Shown: piece by piece, positions 38,420 through 41,696 of the stretch
How the letters are laid out: every line of letters starts with the position of its first letter
Position numbering within the stretch: the stretch's first letter is position 1
Source: Candidatus Iainarchaeum sp.
Lineage (GTDB): Archaea; Micrarchaeota; Micrarchaeia; Burarchaeales; Fermentimicrarchaeaceae
DNA length: 41,696 nt
Reading direction: 5' to 3'
NCBI GenBank assembly: GCA_028714235.1
Contig: JAQTMQ010000008.1
Coordinates: 1 to 41,696, forward strand
Made by a program: the position numbers and the translations under genes
The notes under the pieces: generated by a model
Told to the model about the DNA's origin: nothing
The model's input: only the letters and a program-made list of their open reading frames with translations
The model's database searches: none

Positions 38420-39481
38420 ATGGATGGCGGGGGAATGTGGATTGCTGGCTACGGCGCCTACGTGCCGAGGTTCCGTATTGCCGCGGAAGAGATTACGAAG
38501 ATTTGGGGCGAGGAGGCGAGCCGCATCAAGGAAGGGCTCGGCATCGCCGAAAAGAGCGTTCCGGACATTGACGAGGATTCGGCAACCATCGCGGTTGAGG
38601 CGGCAAGGAACGCGATGTACCACGCGGGCCTGAAGGACCCGACCGAAATCGGCGCGATTTTCTTCGGCTCCGAGTCCCCGCCCTACGCGGTGAAGCCGGC
38701 CGCGAGCATCGTCGCGGAGGCGATTCAGGCGACTCCCGCGCTGACTGCGGCCGACCTCGAGTTCGCGTGCAAGGCGGGAACGGCCGGAATCCAGTGCGTG
38801 ATGGGCATGTGCGCTTCCGGGATGATACGGTACGGGATGGCCATCGGCTCGGACACATCGCAGGGGAGGCCGGGCGACGCGCTAGAATACTCCGCGGGCG
38901 CAGGTGGCGCGGCGTTCATCCTGGGCGGCGAGAAGGCGGACGCGGTCGCGGACATCAAGCACACCTGCTCGTACACCACGGACACGCCGGACTTCTGGAG
39001 GAGGCCGGGCGCGGACTTCCCGAGCCACGGCGGAAGATTCACGGGCGAGCCCGCGTACTTCAAGCACGTGATTTCGGCAAGCCAGATGCTCATGAAAGAA
39101 ACCGGCGTCAAGGCCGAGGACCTCGATTACGCGGTCTTCCACCAGCCGAACGGCAAGTTCCCCGTGCAGGCGGCGAAGATGCTCGGCATAGAGAAAGGGA
39201 AAATCATGCCTGGCCTGATTACGCCCCTCATCGGGAACACGTATTCGGCCGCGAGCATGCTCGGCCTCGCGGCAACGCTTGACGTAGCCAAGCCGGGCCA
39301 GAGAATCATGGCGACTTCCTTCGGGAGCGGCGCGGGAAGCGACTCGTTCCTCATCGAGGTCCTGGACGGGATTGACGCGAAGCGTGGCCGCGCGCGGGCC
39401 GTGAAGTCGTTCGTTGACGACAAGGAGTACGTTGATTACGGGACTTACGCGAAGTACAGGCGCAAGCTGAAGAGCCTGTGA
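38420..39481 (+). CDS. hmgS: Hydroxymethylglutaryl-CoA synthase (archaeal)
   Basis: 353 residues condensing acetyl-CoA with acetoacetyl-CoA in the mevalonate pathway. The thiolase-fold nucleophile is C117 ([11 protein letters not shown]), with E in [10 protein letters not shown] and H in [10 protein letters not shown] completing the triad; [21 protein letters not shown] is the C-terminal Asn-containing loop. The ATG at 38420 is chosen with GGTGAT at 38407-38412; an ATG at 38435 ([11 protein letters not shown]) also has GGCGGGGGA before it and may be the true start. In archaea HMGS, thiolase and DUF35 protein form one complex that channels acetoacetyl-CoA; the same three genes follow here in order. 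Confidence 0.95.
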   Translation: MDGGGMWIAGYGAYVPRFRIAAEEITKIWGEEASRIKEGLGIAEKSVPDIDEDSATIAVEAARNAMYHAGLKDPTEIGAIFFGSESPPYAVKPAASIVAEAIQATPALTAADLEFACKAGTAGIQCVMGMCASGMIRYGMAIGSDTSQGRPGDALEYSAGAGGAAFILGGEKADAVADIKHTCSYTTDTPDFWRRPGADFPSHGGRFTGEPAYFKHVISASQMLMKETGVKAEDLDYAVFHQPNGKFPVQAAKMLGIEKGKIMPGLITPLIGNTYSAASMLGLAATLDVAKPGQRIMATSFGSGAGSDSFLIEVLDGIDAKRGRARAVKSFVDDKEYVDYGTYAKYRRKLKSL

Positions 39482-39500
39482 GCCCGTTTTGGTGGTTTTG

Positions 39501-40667
39501 ATGCGGAAGGTTGCAATCATCGGGGTCGGGATGACGGAGTTCGGAGAGCACTGGGACAAGAGCTTCCGCGACCTCACCGCCGAGGCCGGGGTGCGCGCGA
39601 TGGAGGACGCGAACCTCGCCGGAACGAAGATTGACGCGCTTTACGGCGGCACGATGGCGGCGGGGCGCCTCATCGGCCAGGAGCACATCACCGCGCTCAT
39701 CGCGGACCACATGGGGCTGAACCCGATTCCGGCAACGCGCGTGGAAGCGGCGTGCGCGAGCGGCGGCGTGGCGCTGAGGCAGGGCTACATGGCCGTCGCG
39801 AGCGGCATCCACGACATCGTCGTGGTCGGGGGCGCGGAAAAGATGACCGACGTGCCGGTGAACGACGCCGCGGCGGCGCTCGGCGGCGCGGGCGACCAGG
39901 AGTGGGAGCTGTTCCTCGGCGCCACGTTTCCCGCGCTTTACGCGCTGATGGCGCGCAGGCACATGGTGGAGTACGGGACGACCGAGGAGCAGATGGCGGC
40001 GGTCGCGGTGAAAAACCACCTGAACGCCTCCATGAACAAATACGCCCACTTCCAGTCCAAGGTCTCGATTGAAACCGTGATGAAGTCCAAGGTGGTTTCG
40101 GACCCGCTCAAGCTTTTCGACTGCTCGCCAATCAGCGACGGCGCGGCGGCGGTCATCCTCGCGCCGCTCGAGATGGCGAGGCAGTTCACGGACACGCCGG
40201 TCGAAATCCTCGCGAGCGCGCAGGCGAGCGACACGCTCGCGCTTTCGAGCAGGAAGTCGCTCACCGAGCTTCGCGCGACGAAGGTCGCGGCCAGGAAGGC
40301 GTTCGAGCAGGCGAAGCTCGCCCCGGCGGACATTGACGCGTGCGAGGTGCACGACTGCTTCACGATTGCCGAAATCATGGCGGTCGAGGACATCGGCTTC
40401 TTCCCGAAAGGCGCGGGGGGGAAGGCGACGGCCGAAGGCGAGACCGCAATAGGCGCGAAAATCCCGATCAACACGAGCGGCGGCCTCAAGGGCTGCGGCC
40501 ACCCTGTCGGCGCGACGGGCGTAAAGCAGGCGGTAGAAATCGCGTGGCAGCTGCGCGGCGAGGCCGAGAACGGCCGCCAGGTGAAGGGAGCCGAAATCGG
40601 CATGACCCACAACGTTGGCGGGAGCGGCGCGACCTGCGTCATCCACGTGATGAAGAGGGCGGACTGA
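39501..40667 (+). CDS. Acetyl-CoA C-acetyltransferase (archaeal thiolase)
   Basis: 388 residues making acetoacetyl-CoA for HMGS. The nucleophilic Cys is C85 (RVEAACASGGVAL); the C-terminal motifs are CEVHDCFTIAE and NTSGGLKGCGHPVGATG with the catalytic His. The sequence belongs to the SCP-x/archaeal thiolase group rather than bacterial PhaA. The ATG at 39501 has GGTGG 5 nt upstream and lies 19 nt after hmgS. It is followed 14 nt later by the DUF35 gene. Confidence 0.95.
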   Translation: MRKVAIIGVGMTEFGEHWDKSFRDLTAEAGVRAMEDANLAGTKIDALYGGTMAAGRLIGQEHITALIADHMGLNPIPATRVEAACASGGVALRQGYMAVASGIHDIVVVGGAEKMTDVPVNDAAAALGGAGDQEWELFLGATFPALYALMARRHMVEYGTTEEQMAAVAVKNHLNASMNKYAHFQSKVSIETVMKSKVVSDPLKLFDCSPISDGAAAVILAPLEMARQFTDTPVEILASAQASDTLALSSRKSLTELRATKVAARKAFEQAKLAPADIDACEVHDCFTIAEIMAVEDIGFFPKGAGGKATAEGETAIGAKIPINTSGGLKGCGHPVGATGVKQAVEIAWQLRGEAENGRQVKGAEIGMTHNVGGSGATCVIHVMKRAD

Positions 40668-40681
40668 GGGGGTGGATTGCG

Positions 40682-41095
40682 TTGACTACCGGAACCGGCC
40701 TTGCGCTGACATGGAGAAAGATTCCCGAGAGGTACAACCTAATGGGCTCGAAATGCGACAACTGCGGCGAATCGTTTTTCCCTTCAAGGAAAATCTGCCC
40801 GAACTGCAGGAGGCGCGGCCGCATAAGGAAGGAAAAGTTTTCCGGGAAAGGGAAAATCTATTCCTACACTCTCGTCGCGTCCCCGCCCTCGGGCTTCGAG
40901 CTCGAGGCGCCGTACCCGATGGTAATCGTCCAGCTGGACGAGGGCGCGCGGGTGACCGCGCAGCTCGTGGACACCGCCTACGAAAACGTCAAAATCGGCG
41001 CGCCCGTGCAGGTCGTCTTCAGGAAAATCCAGGAGGAGGGAAAGGAGGGCCTCATCCACTACGGCTTCAAGTTCAAGATGACCCCCGGGAAATAG
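40682..41095 (+). CDS. DUF35 zinc-ribbon/OB-fold protein of the thiolase-HMGS complex
   Basis: 137 residues. A rubredoxin-like zinc ribbon (C25, C28, C39, C42: KCDNCGESFFPSRKICPNC) is followed by an OB fold (GKGKIYSYTLVASPPSGFE, APYPMVIVQLDEGARVTAQLVD, VKIGAPVQVVFRK). In archaea this protein bridges thiolase and HMG-CoA synthase through a shared CoA-binding site. The start is TTG 40682: GGGGGTGG (40668-40675) lies 6 nt upstream, and the frame gives the expected N-terminus (LTWRKIPERYNLMGSKC). It completes the operon begun at 37705. Confidence 0.9.
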   Translation: MTTGTGLALTWRKIPERYNLMGSKCDNCGESFFPSRKICPNCRRRGRIRKEKFSGKGKIYSYTLVASPPSGFELEAPYPMVIVQLDEGARVTAQLVDTAYENVKIGAPVQVVFRKIQEEGKEGLIHYGFKFKMTPGK

Positions 41096-41101
41096 GCTCC
41101 T

Positions 41102-41696
41102 TCATTTGACGAGCCGCAAGTGGTAAAACCTCCTGTCCTCGTTTCCCCCGGTGAAGTCGCGCTGCGGTTCCAGGCACGCCTTCCTGTAGCCGATTTTTCG
41201 CGCGGCATCCACCAAGAACGGGAAGTTCACGAACGCGGTGAGCGCGCCCGGCGTCCTGAAAACTCCGGGCTGCAGGGATAGCAGCCCCTTCACGGAATCG
41301 AAGCCGTAATCGAAAACGTCGTAAATCCCCCCGTCCCCAAGCGCGCGGTGGACGCCTTCAACGCATTTCACCGCGCCGAGCGGCAGGGGGATGACGGTCC
41401 CCCCGGGAATCCCGGGAAGCGAGGCCTCAACCGCCTCTCTTGCGGCCAGGCCGGTTCCCGCCGGCCTCCACGCGACTTCAAGCTCGAGCTTCTCCGCGAG
41501 CGCGCCGTCAATCCCGGCAAGCCGCGCGGCCGAGCCGGACGAGAGCGCGTCCCCGAGCTCCCTGAAGCCGATTCGGCGCCCGCGCTTGTCCCTCGCTTCC
41601 GCGCCTTCGGGCAGGTGAAGCTCGAGCCAGGCTTCCGAAAACCCTTTCGCGGTTTTCGAAACCATTCGCGCGGGCAGGTCGTCCAGCACCTCGTTC
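41102..41696 (-). CDS. MidA/NDUFAF7-like SAM-dependent methyltransferase, 5'-truncated
   Basis: The C-terminal 197 or so residues of a protein whose start lies beyond the window. NEVLDDLPARMV at the edge matches the (A)NELLDALPV motif of the MidA/COG1565 family, DVFDYGFDS corresponds to its (A)IDYG strand, and FRTPGALTAFVNFPFLVDAARKIGY to the DLTAHVDF segment. Family members such as mitochondrial NDUFAF7 methylate an Arg of a complex I subunit; the target here is unknown. The SAM-binding N-terminal half is outside the window, so assignment rests on the C-terminal motifs. It converges with the DUF35 gene, 6 nt apart. Confidence 0.7.
   Translation of the reverse strand, partial: NEVLDDLPARMVSKTAKGFSEAWLELHLPEGAEARDKRGRRIGFRELGDALSSGSAARLAGIDGALAEKLELEVAWRPAGTGLAAREAVEASLPGIPGGTVIPLPLGAVKCVEGVHRALGDGGIYDVFDYGFDSVKGLLSLQPGVFRTPGALTAFVNFPFLVDAARKIGYRKACLEPQRDFTGGNEDRRFYHLRLVK

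Noticed and set aside
1-41696. Many long antisense and out-of-frame open frames
   Set aside because: GC-rich coding DNA leaves long shadow frames. Their translations are Arg/Ala/Pro-rich, lack family motifs and lie opposite clear genes.
1-41696. CRISPR array, rRNA genes, insertion sequences
   Set aside because: No regularly spaced repeats, rRNA segments, transposase motifs or terminal inverted repeats with target duplications were found.

Overview
The window is archaeal. It carries eukaryote-like ribosomal proteins (S26e, S8e, S28e, L24e, L7Ae and probably L41e), Rpo7 and Spt4, Orc1/Cdc6, archaeal SepF, aIF5B, KEOPS subunits, a PIN-ATPase of the PINA type and an XPF/Hef-type nuclease. AT-rich TATA boxes lie about 25-35 nt before many starts, and Shine-Dalgarno (SD) sites of the GGTG/GAGGTG type precede many others. 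The DNA is visibly GC-rich, genes are tightly packed, and GTG/TTG starts are common. A class III signal peptide protein of the KGQSAMEFLMTYGWA type and the scattered single genes of normally clustered pathways would suit a DPANN-type or deep euryarchaeal lineage, but I cannot place it further from sequence alone.

Layout. 1-1831: a CDIN1/TPD-type nuclease gene interrupted by an in-frame TAG at the window edge, a small unknown gene and the KEOPS kinase Bud32. 1839-6037: an AEC-family transporter, a hidden L41e-like mini-gene, NAD synthetase, tyrosyl-tRNA synthetase, a MagIII-like DNA glycosylase and a small PIN protein. 6021-8112: an accessory island with two paralogous, internally repetitive proteins of unknown function that arose by tandem duplication. 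8275-14061: Rpo7 and Spt4; a leftward run of GT2, GT39 and a site-2 protease with CBS-like tail; then a phosphoesterase, S26e and a zinc-binding membrane protein. 14067-20005: an HD phosphohydrolase, Orc1/Cdc6 divergent from SepF (a candidate origin region), then a leftward overlapping run PINA-Sua5-HemK2-TrmJ. 20119-23740: a small membrane coiled-coil protein, H+-pyrophosphatase, S8e and Cgi121. 23779-27357: a leftward overlapping module (unknown helical protein, PIN protein, XPF-type nuclease), a divergent winged-helix gene flanked by 11-bp-phased GAATCA repeats, two RNA-like foldable segments and a RelE toxin-antitoxin pair. 27438-33086: M24 peptidase, SMC, and a pilin-like protein with an unusual N-terminal extension and a duplicated cleavage motif. 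33301-37591: the classic L7Ae-S28e-L24e-Ndk...aIF5B cluster, with a PC4-like small protein and a dUTPase inserted. 37705-41095: an HTH regulator plus HMG-CoA synthase, thiolase and DUF35 protein (mevalonate pathway entry). 41102-end: a truncated MidA-like methyltransferase.

Most of the window is conserved core information processing. Three of the t6A tRNA-modification genes (Bud32, Sua5, Cgi121) sit in the same 23 kb but in separate transcription units. The parts least explained by known families are the repeat-protein island (6.0-8.1 kb), the helical/PIN/XPF module with its neighbouring winged-helix gene (23.8-26.6 kb), the foldable RNA-like segments at 26.6-26.8 kb and the extended pilin-like protein (32.1-33.1 kb).
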